Positions 54,582 to 64,000 of a stretch of DNA of 64,000 nucleotides are shown here, piece after piece. The notes beneath the pieces are model-generated. The model ran no database searches. It saw only the letters and a program-made list of their open reading frames with translations, and was not told where the DNA came from. This DNA comes from Dipylidium caninum. Taxonomy: Eukaryota > Platyhelminthes > Cestoda > Cyclophyllidea > Dipylidiidae. The stretch is from NCBI GenBank assembly GCA_017562135.1, contig QEYB01001597.1, forward strand, positions 372,001 through 436,000, given 5' to 3'. The number at the start of each line of letters is the position of its first letter. Positions within the stretch are counted from its first letter, which is position 1. The translations under genes and the position numbers were made by a program.

Positions 54582-55784
54582 CGAAGAATACAAACAACAC
54601 TTGCCCACTGCCTTCTGACTCCCCCTTCCATCGGTGTTAACGACAAGCACAAGATGAGGCGACGGTGTGTTGATGGCAGCGCACTCGAGCTGCACCTCCG
54701 TGGGCGGGAAGGAAATGGTGACTGAAATTAAGATGCAACGCCTCTCTATGTTAGGGCATTTGAACAAGTGCTCAGCGCGAAACTGCGGTTCCGTTCCGCG
54801 GGGGAACAAAGCGAAGGCGGTCAGTGCTTAATTGGTTGACGGAAGGGGATAAAAGTGGAACCGACGGGTGTGATGGCGTCCGCGGCACTGAGGGAAGGCG
54901 GGGAGGGCTGGGAAGGCTGTGCCGCCGCGCGACGCGGGGGAGACAGGGAGAGCGTTGGGGAGGGCGACCTCATAGGCCGGTTGGTTGGTTGCGAGATGGG
55001 CCGTCGTGAGGTTGCAACACTCTCTCGTATGCGGCGCCAGAGATGGAAGAAGCAAGCGACCCGCGAAGACATGGCAGTCTGGGAAGAGCAGGAGGTGCTC
55101 GACCCGAGGACGGTGGGGAAGTATGCCCTTCATGCTGGTCCTTTCACCTGTTGCGACGGCAGCGAGGAGAGCGTTGGAGCTGCCGCCCAATCTCCACCTC
55201 CCCTCCGGGGTGGCAGGGGGAGTGTGGGGGGCCGAGAAGGCGCCACGGGAATTGTCTTCTGCCGGTCCACTTGGACATCCGGTGAAGCGATGCCTCCGAT
55301 GGCGGCAGGTGAATTGTCGGTGGTATTGTAGACGTGGGGCTGGAGGGGGCGGCGTTCCTGGACACCTCCAAGTTGTCGGCTTCGCTGTCTCCTCAACCTC
55401 CTGGTGCTGGACTGCGGTCTTGGCTGTTGGGGGCACAGCAGGGTTGGTGGTCCAAGTGTTCGACCCCCTTCAAGGGCTCCCTCAGGCCGGGAAGTGGGTA
55501 ATCTCGCGACCAGTAATCAGGGGCCACCAGGCGCACTCCACCTCCCCGAAGCTCTGCCTGCACCAGCGCAGGACACCACCTCCCTTGTGGTGCGACCACT
55601 TCGTCAAGCCACCACACTGCGGAAGACTTGCTCCGATTAACATCAGGCAGCCTCTTTCTCAGCAGAGTGCCTCGCACCTGTCCCCTCTATCCCCTCTTCC
55701 TCTTCCTCTCGGCCCTCTCCTCCCGTAAGAGCGCCTTTCAGCCCCACTCTCCCCAACCTCACTCGGACACGAGCCCACAGGCCC

Positions 55785-55811
55785 CCGCACCCGCACCCGC
55801 ACCCGCACCCG
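55785..55811. repeat. CACCCG hexanucleotide repeat at the duplication junction
   Basis: Four to five units about 30 bases left of the point where block A begins again. Confidence 0.85.
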
Positions 55812-55842
55812 CTTCCCCGCAGCGGGCCCACTGCCTGCCTTC

Positions 55843-56850
55843 GGCTCTTGGGGGCCGTGATGATTTGCCCAAACCGCCCGGACGAAGATGGCGGTGGGAA
55901 GGAGCGAGCAGGAGGCAGACGACTTAGTTGTTTGCCTCCAGCGGAGCAGTCTTTGGAGGGCGGGCGAAAGACTGGGCGTCTCTTGTCTCTGCGCCCCACG
56001 CCGGGAAAGGCGAGGCTGGGAGACAGGCCGGTGGTGTGGAATCTCCCGGCGGGGGGTCGCGAAGACCTCGACGGGTGCGGAACGCCCGAAATGTTGGCAG
56101 TCGCCTTCTTTACTGTTGCACCAGGGCGAAGGCGAAGGGCGAAGGGCGAAGCAACGTCCTGCGAAAGTTGGCCGACTATTTGACAAAGTCGGCGATTGCC
56201 GAGATTTACCCTCCTCGAAGATTGTACTTTTCGCAATGTACTACGTCTTTCTCCCCTCCCCCGTCCCCCGTGCCCCGTCCCCCCGTCCCCCGTTTCCCCG
56301 TCTCTTCGCCCACCCACCCAACCGTCTCCGGTCCCCTTCGCGCCTCCACCTTCGCTACCGGTCAGTTTTGCGGGCGGCATTTTGGCCGGTTTGAGTGGCA
56401 ATAAAACACAGCCGAGGGCAGTTCCGCCGGGAACAGGGGATTTTTTTTCCCAGAGGAAAGAATTAACTCCTCTTTTGGACAGTAAAACCTCCTCCTCCTC
56501 CTCCTCCTCCTCCTCCTCCATTGGGTTCACCCCCACGCCAAGTCGACGTGGTACGAGCTGATTCGCGACGTCCAAAGGCCGCACTGCGGATCTGTTTGGC
56601 TCTGGCACACGCGCCGTTCTCGCGGTGTTACGAGCAGCCTCGGACGGCCGACTGCCACTTTTTTTTGTCAAACGAGTCCGCCGCATTGGTCGAGTCCACT
56701 GTTTACACGACACGGTCCAAGGCGCTACGCACGACCGTAGAAACTGAAAAACTGACCTGCATGCGCCTGTTTACACACTCGCGTGTCTGTGTGTGTTCGT
56801 GTGTTCATGTGCGAGCGGCTTATGTGTGTGTGAGTGTGTGTGTGTGTGTG
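55843..56850 (+). repeat. Duplicated block A, copy 2
   Basis: Near-identical to 34477-35430, beginning GGCTCTTGGGGGCCGTGATG. Its CCT repeat (56488-56519) is longer and its TG repeat is expanded (about 56805-56862). It is directly joined to block C copy 2, without the intervening 5.5 kb found in copy 1. No coding exon was recognised. A 356-codon minus frame over it is broken in copy 1 and looks spurious. Confidence 0.9.
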
Positions 56851-56862
56851 TGCATGTGTTTT
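56805..56862. repeat. TG microsatellite at internal junction of copy 2
   Basis: An interrupted TG tract sits exactly where copy 2 passes from block A to block C homology. Copy 1 has TG/CA repeats at about 35401-35434, at the end of its block A. Confidence 0.85.
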
Positions 56863-58492
56863 GCGGTCCAGCGTGGCGGTGCCGCCGCACCAGTCAACCT
56901 CGGCGTCGAGGTTCTTCTGTGGCCGCAGCTCATAGACCTTCCACGCGAGCGATGGACGTTCCCCGAGCCACCGCGTCTTTGTCATACTGGACGCCAGTTG
57001 ACGTTGGCATACGGCAAAGTTTCCCACGAGCGCCGAAGTCGCCCTCCCGCCTGTCCTGATTGCTGCATTTTATTGTCCCGCCCCCCCACGCTCCCACCCC
57101 GGCCCTCCGCCGTTCTCCACGCTGTCGATCGGAGGTGAGAAGCTTCCGCTTGACACGAGTCTCGCTTCCGTCACAGCCATGACTGCGGACCTCGAATCGG
57201 CCGCGTACTCCGCCACTTCCGACGGGCGAAGAGCGACGCCGAGAACCGAGGAAATTAGGCGGCAATGTCCGCCACGTGGACCTGTCGCGGGCTGTGAAGA
57301 GCTTTCGTCGAAGTGGCCGCCCTCCCCTTCCCCAACCTGTCCGGAAATGGCTTCGGCCTTTAATTTGTATAAAGACAGCCGGCATTTCAAGAAAAGTGCC
57401 CTTCTTCTTCACACCGACCAGTCAGTTTGGCCCTGAAGCCACCTCCACCCCCGACACTTGCGCCACCGAGTTGTTCCGCACGCCGCCGCAGCGATCGGGT
57501 CGTCGAGGTCAGAACTGCAACCGCCAGGCGCGCTTCCCAGACCAAAGGTGCCTTTTTTGGTTGCCAGCGCTTCCTGGGGATTTGCCAAATTTCATCGGCG
57601 TTGAAAGGCTTTTTCTGTGTACTCGGGCCGAGGAGACTTTGTGCATACCCGAGTTGGTTTACAGGTGTCGGGATGAGGAAATGAGGCCCGCCGAAGTGGC
57701 GGGCGGAGGCGCCTGGAGCGGTCGAAAGGGGTTCCCGAGTGTGCCCGTCCAGAGGACAAACAGCGGAGCATCACACCACTCCTCAACAAGCCTTATTAGT
57801 TCGTGGAGATGTCTACTCTGTCCTCGACCAGTCGTCGCCTCCGAAATCTCGTCGCTGGTTCGTCTGCTCCCGTCTAAACGGAAATCGCGTACCTTTTAAT
57901 TCGACCGAGTGGAAGCACCCGCCATGTGGCATCTCAGACACCCAAATTGCAAAAGCGCTAGTTTTGGACGCAATTTCCCACCTTCCCCCCCCCTCCCCTC
58001 CCCCCTCCACCATCCCCACTGCTCCCCTCAGTGCACACACTTCAGCGGCCACCCGGGGAGGCGATGCGGCGGGGCTGCAGACTGGGGCGATTCTGTGTGG
58101 CTCAACCTGCACAAACCGCACTGTACGCAGTCTCTCGTCCGGGAGAGGCTTGCGGACACCTCGAGGCGGGGTTTATGTGGCCATCGGGACAATTCGGTGC
58201 AGCGCGACTAGCGCCGTTTATCGCGCTTATGCGGTCTCCCTCCGAGGGAGTAATAACCGCCCCAGCGGTGCGCCGACGGGCCGGTCGTCTGGAGGCGGAG
58301 GCGACGCCAACGCGCGCCAACCTCGAACCACCGAGTGTGGAGCACGTTTCTCGCGGACGCCGCAACGGCCCATTCGACCGCGGCGTCTCCCCACCCGCTC
58401 CGCCTTCCCGAGTGAAGTCGGGGTGGTCTGAGCAGTCAGGAATCCCTTTTTTACTTTACCTGATACTGCTACGGTCTTTCTGGTGCCTCTAG

Positions 58493-58597
58493 GCTGAGTT
58501 GACGGCCAAAGCGGAGCAAATCGCCCTGCTGGAAGAACGTCTGGCCAAAGCGGAGGCCGGCAACAGGGCGCTGCGGGCTCAACTCAGATCGGAGAAG
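58493..58597 (+). CDS. Coiled-coil exon with GC donor, copy 2
   Basis: 35 codons. The donor GAGAAG|GCGAGT is the same non-canonical GC donor as in copy 1. Confidence 0.8.
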
Positions 58598-61500
58598 GCG
58601 AGTTTGTGCAACTAAGTCCCCCACTTCCTCCTTGTCTGCTGTTTATCCACCCAACGAGTTCTCTTGACGTCAGTTCACTGCATTGAAAGCAAAAGTGGCC
58701 CGAGAGGACACTTTTGCGCATCTTTTCGTTGTCATGCTGGTTTCCCACTTGGTGTCGAGGAGGAGCGTTGGGTTTCTCACGAACAAGTGCTGAGGCGATT
58801 TCAAAAAAGCACATTCAGGAGCTCACTAAGGGTGCAGTGGGGAAGTGGAGGCCAGCGCCGCCGACTTATTGTTGAAACCGCCTTGGGCGAGTGTGTCGCA
58901 CTTCCACCGACGTGGATTGCGCAAACTGCCCAGCTCCCCGGCCCTTATTCCTGTCCCCGGCAGCTGAGTTCATGGAAATGCGGCCAGTGCGCTCGACTTC
59001 GCGTCCAAATAGGACGTAGTCGACATGATTTGCAGCAAACTTTGCGGCTTTTTGACTTGGACGTTGTCGTTTAGCCACCTTGCAGGGACAAGTGGGTGGC
59101 ACATCCACCCAAAATAAACTTGCTCAAGGAGAATCCGCGTTTCCCTCATCCCATTTTGCCCATACGTCCACACCGGCCGGGCATTTGAGTCTCCGGAGGG
59201 GGGGGGGAGTAATTGGAGGCGGGATTAAACACGAGTGCAACGTGAGGTGGCACTTCTGAAAGCATTCTGATTAGAGAAACTGGCGCCTAAGCTTTCCCAT
59301 TGTTTAGTGATGCCGGGATTTGACTTAACGTTAATGAGTGACGATTCTTTTTGTTTTCTTTTGATTTCCTGCCTCCCAGGCCACTGGTAAGGGAGACGAT
59401 AGAAACGAGCCGGAAGGTGGGGCGGACAAGGTCCCGAGTCTTCAGCTCAACGCCGCCACCGTACAGCAGTTGACGACGGAGCTTGGGGTTGTCGAGGTGC
59501 TCAACGCGGAGAGCCTTCTCCAGGCCGTCAGGAACCTAATCAAGTGAGTTGACAAGGGCTACACTCAACAGAATGGTTTAAATTTTTTGGAATAATAACT
59601 AGCACTTAAGGGGACAATTTATAATCATGCGGATGTAATTAAAGCCCGTCCATGCCTCAGTCGACGAGGGGGAGCGCTGATTATGGCCTGAACATCAGGG
59701 GGATTGACTGTGACACCCAAACGAATGTGAGCTCTTGTTGAATGTAACGATAATCCTGATAATGATACTACAAGGCGAATACGTGGCCCCTGCAGACAGC
59801 GCGACGCCTCCGGACACAGGACCGAATAAGCGTATGTGCTTCTTGACGTCTCACTCTGCGACTGTTAGGCTGATATTGCCGCATTATTTTCTATTTTCCT
59901 CTGCTGACTAAGGTTGTTAACTAGGTGTGGGTGGAGAAAATTATCACACATCCAGCAATTTGTCAGGAAATCCAATTGCCAAGCCGGCATACGAGCGTGC
60001 ACAAGTGACCGATTTTCATCGGCATCTCCCCTTTCTGCCTCAAATCATTCCCACTTATTAAGTTCTCACTAGAGGACTTGCATCGTTTTCTCCGTACCTT
60101 CAATCAGGGCTGATAAACACGCAGATTACGGGATGATAATTCGTAAGCCTAGTTATATTTTTTGTAGAGTGCAAGGGAAACGACGCCTGTCGTTACTCAC
60201 TACCATCAAGTTAAGATTCTCCAGCTGGGAATCCCCTGATATTTAGTTAATTTAGGCCGTTGTGCTGCTAATCACAATTTGACATACTGTCGGAAGTGGC
60301 AATTCCTCCTACACATTGATTCGTTGTGTTGAAGTCTGATGGCCATAGGTTATAACGTTAGATTTTACCGAGTTTAGGAGGTTTTAACTCTATTGGGTCG
60401 CGCTTTTGCGGCTTGACAGTTTCCGGAGAATGGAAGAACGCGTAAATGCTGATAGTGACAAGTCCATGCCAATCTCATATGGCGAGATTCGGCTTATCAA
60501 CTTGAAAGTATTAAATTTGGTAGGACAAAATGTTTGGGTACTGTTAACCATCTCATTACTTGGACGGAATTTGGGAATCTTCGGTTGATTTTAATATACC
60601 AAATAGCATTGCCGGTCTGCGCGGTGGCTTAATTTGCATAAATCTTTCTCTCCTGTTTCTGCGTTTGGCAGTGGAATCTGATATAAGGCGAGCAGGCGCA
60701 CAAACAATTAAAGCAACTAAAAATTGAATAGTAATTTCGTAATACTCTGGAACGATAAAAGCCAGTCCTTGTGAATATCTAACCGCGAAACCACGAAGGC
60801 AAGTGGTTATTTGAGATATCATCAACGCCAAATTAGATCTGCATTATTGTCCACGGCAAAGCATGCAATAATTCACCAAAATATAATAGAAAAATTGGTT
60901 TACTGTGCGGAAATATCTTACTTGTCAGCTCTTGAGGTGAGCTCATTCTACCACACTTCCATTTTTGCCAAATTACCCTCCCTGTATCTTTGTCTCATTA
61001 CATATATTTCCGAACATCTTTGAACATTATAAGTAACAGTGTAATTAGCCCAGTGGCACATAATGGCGCCATACAGTAGCGTCTAAGCGGAATTGTGGGG
61101 CCGCCGCCTTACTTAAGGAAATAATGGAGGACGTCGACATTTCAGGAAAGCAAAGAGGTTAGAAACACAGATAATCGTTGCCGTTTATTGGCTCAGAGTT
61201 TTGCTCTCTGTGTGAGTCTCACATACATGTGTTTGGAGACTACATCTCGTACCCTGTTAAACGGCTGCCGACACAAAGAAGTAACTCTGATTTCGAGTCC
61301 TCCATCTTGAGGAAAGGAATTGTTGTAAAGAAAGAGATAAATGTTTACTTGATAGCCATCAAGTAAATATAGGGATTGTAAGTAAAGAAAGGGCAATTTG
61401 TGAGAGGATCACATTACGTAGTGCGCGGGCTATTGTCGGGCAAATACCAAGCTATAAAACAGCAGTTTTATCCGAGTTATTCCGCGCACAATTTTTAAGT

Positions 61501-62921
61501 TGATATTCAGATAAAAGAGTTGAACGCCGACGAAGTGAGTCGTTTGAACCACTATTCTGAAAACAATTTTTATTCCATTGCGTTACATATACACACAGCC
61601 ACCGAAAAAGTAAGGACAGTGTTTCATTTATATTTTTTATTTTTAGTCATTGTGAATTGTTCATGTTTGAGGTCTAGTGTTGCCACTTCTCCTAACTTGT
61701 ATTATTACTAGGCACAGTCCGAGAAGATTTGAGCAGCGGCCCGCCGAAACTCACAGCCCATCGCTACTGCTCATTTACGGCCGCACATGAGGCATATGTC
61801 TGCACAATCCTTAGTTACGAGCAGCCAAATAAATAATTAACTTCTCACGGCCTTAAGTTTACAATTTGGCGACTGAAAAGTTGCGTGTTCTCATTTTACA
61901 CGATTTGTTTTCGTTGTTTCAGGCTTAGAAATTCCCTTCTGTTGACTGACTCTCGGACTAGCATCAGAAGTAAGGAGACATATATTTGAAGCTGCCTCAC
62001 ACGAAAACCCTACATTACTGTGATAAAGCGAATTGGCTCCTTCTTCTCCTTTCAGACCACCCTTCTTATGATAATACATCGCCCGAGTACTACTCCTCTA
62101 GATTTAGCCAGTTACAAGGCTCCTCCAAGGTGGAGGGCCTACGTGGCCAGTTAACTGTGTGTGAGAAGCGTCGAGCCGATCTTGAGGACAGGGTATCAGA
62201 GCTCTCCTCCGAACTATCGCATGCCCAGGCTGCCAATCGCGCAAGCGAGGCGGCTCTCACTGCCTCGCGACGCAACGAAGCCGCCTTGAGACGTCGTCTC
62301 TTAGCAACGATGGACACCGGATCAGTGAATAGTCAAAGAGCCAGACCGATCTCCTCCTTGGACTACTCGGAAAACGCGGCACTGGGGCTGAAAGAGGACT
62401 TGGACGCGCAGACGAAGGCATGTTCATTAGTGTAAATTGTTCACGAAATAGCTTCTACTTATGTCAAATGAGTCAGAGTGTGGAAGGGAAACTCGAAACT
62501 GGCGTTAACGAGTACATCGTGTGAGACTGGCGTCTGAAGGTTATGAGGAGTTGAGCGACACCATGAATGTGTGGTAGACTGGAATCACTAATCTTAGAGC
62601 TGGATGACGATTTTTGACCTCCATCTCGTGAAGGCCAATCCCGCTACTGGGAAGATGGCAGTGAGGATAAAGAGGGAGAGTAACGCTAATTGGTTAGAAC
62701 TGCAGACTTAACCTGTGAAGGCTTCGTTCCTCTTGTAGATTATAAAGTTGGAGACGGCGAACGCGGCACTAACGGAGGCCAATCAGTTGGATCGGGTGCG
62801 TTTGCAGGAGCAGGCCACAAGAATTGCTCAATTGGAAGCCGAACAACGGACGCTGCATGACAGGATGGCCAGTCTGCAAGCTTCCGAGTCATGCGCCCAG
62901 AGGACGTGCGTGCGCCTGCAG
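58493..62921 (+). CDS. Coiled-coil gene, partial second copy (five intact exons)
   Basis: Exons 58493-58597, 59380-59543, 61923-61969, 62056-62417 and 62739-62921 join without any frame error. They encode part of the same unidentified coiled-coil protein as 42305-46804. Helices include AELTAKAEQIALLEERLAKA, RADLEDRVSELSSELSHAQA and LDRVRLQEQATRIAQLEAEQ. There is no start codon or counterpart of the 5' exons (26.5-40.9 kb) upstream, so it is 5'-truncated, unless exons of copy 1 are spliced across the CRAL-TRIO gene to it. The 3' exons would lie beyond the window. Intact frames suggest either that this is the accurate or functional version, or that copy 1 is poorly assembled. Confidence 0.75.
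59380..59543 (+). CDS. Coiled-coil exon, copy 2, intact
   Basis: ATGKGDDRNEPEGGADK onward to ESLLQAVRNLI, ending in phase 2 at ATCAA|GTGAGT. It shows the frame that is lost in copy 1 (43206-43370). Confidence 0.8.
59544..61922 (+). other. Intron of coiled-coil gene, copy 2
   Basis: Counterpart of 43371-45808, AT-rich, with scattered indels and substitutions between the copies. No nested feature was recognised. Confidence 0.6.
61923..61969 (+). CDS. Coiled-coil exon, 47 bases, copy 2
   Basis: Acceptor GTTGTTTCAG, peptide LRNSLLLTDSRTSIR, donor AGAA|GTAAGG. Its phases exactly bridge the exons on either side. Confidence 0.7.
62056..62417 (+). CDS. Coiled-coil exon, 121 codons, copy 2, intact
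   Basis: HPSYDNTSPEYYSSRFSQLQ onward to LGLKEDLDAQTK. The in-phase donors are AAG|GCATGT (GC type) or, four codons later, TTA|GTGTAA. Six or more indels break the equivalent exon of copy 1. Confidence 0.8.
62739..62921 (+). CDS. Coiled-coil exon, 61 codons, copy 2, intact
   Basis: After TTCCTCTTGTAG it encodes IIKLETANAALTEANQLDRV onward to RTCVRLQ. Donor CAG|GTGAGG, phase 0. Confidence 0.8.
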
Positions 62922-64000
62922 GTGAGGTGACATTTGCATACAACACACCTATCGCCTAGTGAGTTGTGTAAATTTTGCAATCATTACCTACTCATATCGC
63001 CTGCATTCAGCATAAAAGGAGCCTCAATTTGCAGTAGAGTGAGGAGGCGAGTTGGTTCCGCCTGAGTTTACTCTCAGATAAGAATGGTAATCTTTCCTCA
63101 AAATGAGATGCCACTTGCCTGAGCCATGCCAATAAAATAAAGTAACGTTTCGTTGCGTGTCCTCTGTTTTTTGTCGCAAGCAAATCATAGAGGTTTGTTC
63201 TACGTGTGTAGAGAGATGCTCATGCTCGCACCAACACGGGGGGCGTCGCCCCCATCACCGTCTTTGTGCACTGATGTGAGGCAGTTAGTTGGGTATGCAT
63301 TCCCCTCCTTCACCCACGAGGGGAGTGAGGCACCACCCCCCCCCCCCCCAGCTCGCACAACAACTCGTGGTGATTTTGTTGTCTTGAGTGATGAGCACGC
63401 ACTCTACTCGTGTACTAAGTCTGCCCTAAATCTTAATGGTGTACTTTTGCAACATTTGCACGTAATAATGACAATTTCGCGAAGAGGAGGCGTCGCTCGC
63501 CCTCCTCGAGGCTTGGTGCATTTCATCGAATTATCCTGATGTCGCGCACATGACGAAGCGTGCCGACGTGCCCTTCGTGATTTCAGATTAAAAAAAAATA
63601 GTTGTAAAAGATTACTTAGGTCTGGCTGACTAGTTGTTCGCATATGAGGAGGCAACAATTTCGCTTCATCTTTTCTGCCACGCGTCCACACCCATTGCCT
63701 GGCATGGGAGTATAGTATTGGTCTGAGTTGCTGCCAAAAATCACAGTAATGCAGAGTAGGTGACAATTGAAAGTGCGAAAAGGGAAAGAGTCTCGCTAAC
63801 GGTGATTTAGTTGGTTAGTGAACCTCACCCTCTGCGTATATCCGATTAAGCTATGCTAAGTAGGCCCCTTTTATGCTGTCAAAGAGTTTTGTCGAAATCT
63901 CCGACTTATCGGGAATACACGTGGCAATAGTGTTCCACCAAACTAAAACGTTGCTACTGACTAGACGTGCTAGCCGTTAGTTAGGAGGAGGCATTTTGGT

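Larger units (their letters stand above)
54514..55842. other. 3' flank of CRAL-TRIO gene up to duplication junction
   Basis: Begins with a GGCCA pentamer repeat (about 54550-54581) and an AATACA poly(A)-like signal (about 54587). Overlapping frames on both strands (for example 54985-55728 plus, 54828-55436 minus) look like composition artefacts or repeat-derived sequence. A CACCCG repeat (about 55785-55811) lies just before the junction. Confidence 0.5.
56868..64000 (+). repeat. Duplicated block C, copy 2 (runs off window)
   Basis: Aligns with 40948-47878, introns included, from CGGTCCAGCGTGGCGGTGCC to the right edge. Compared with copy 1 it has about 219 extra bases (56997-57215), about 50 extra near 57940-57990, no CGG repeat and intact reading frames. 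Confidence 0.93.

Noticed and set aside
55643..56713. 356-codon minus-strand open frame over block A copy 2
   Set aside because: It is low-complexity, GC-driven and extends across a CCT repeat. The near-identical block A copy 1 breaks it, so it is not a maintained gene.
1..64000. CRISPR arrays, rRNA genes, bacterial operons, viral or transposase genes
   Set aside because: None could be recognised on either strand. The spliced genes and splice-site grammar are animal.

Overview
This is animal (eukaryotic) DNA with spliced genes. A parasitic flatworm, possibly a tapeworm, is the best guess. The hints are a metazoan TGF-beta type I receptor, introns of only 32-35 bases beside introns of several kb, candidate 12-base micro-exons, and many simple repeats. 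The taxon is an inference. Base composition is uneven: about 28-42 kb and 50-58 kb are GC-rich, the rest is balanced or AT-rich.

Layout. 1-15.4 kb holds no gene I can identify. 24.3-15.4 kb on the minus strand is a TGF-beta/activin type I receptor serine/threonine kinase in six exons, plus a possible 12-base micro-exon. It has a signal peptide, cysteine-rich ectodomain, membrane segment, a long low-complexity linker, GS box, complete kinase and a C-terminal tail. About 2.3 kb away, head to head, a plus-strand gene for a large coiled-coil protein starts at 26540. It runs through many exons, separated by introns of 32 bases to 7.5 kb, to a probable stop at 50269. A compact seven-exon CRAL-TRIO lipid-transfer gene (TTPA/clavesin-like) follows at 51958-54513, with a TATA box.

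The main structural event is a tandem duplication. The segment starting at 34477 reappears at 55843. The second copy lacks the counterpart of about 35.43-40.95 kb, rejoins at a TG microsatellite near 56.86 kb, and runs off the right edge as a near-copy of 40.95-47.88 kb. Five coiled-coil exons are present twice. The downstream copy is intact in all five. The upstream copy carries single-base indels in three of them, and the CRAL-TRIO gene has one frameshift too. This is either a real duplication with one decaying copy, or an assembly artefact (uncollapsed haplotype plus a poorly polished stretch at 43-53 kb).

The receptor would act in TGF-beta/activin signalling; its L45 loop resembles the ALK4/5/7 (Smad2/3) class. 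The CRAL-TRIO protein would carry a small lipid. The coiled-coil protein is unidentified. Nothing in the sequence links the three genes functionally.
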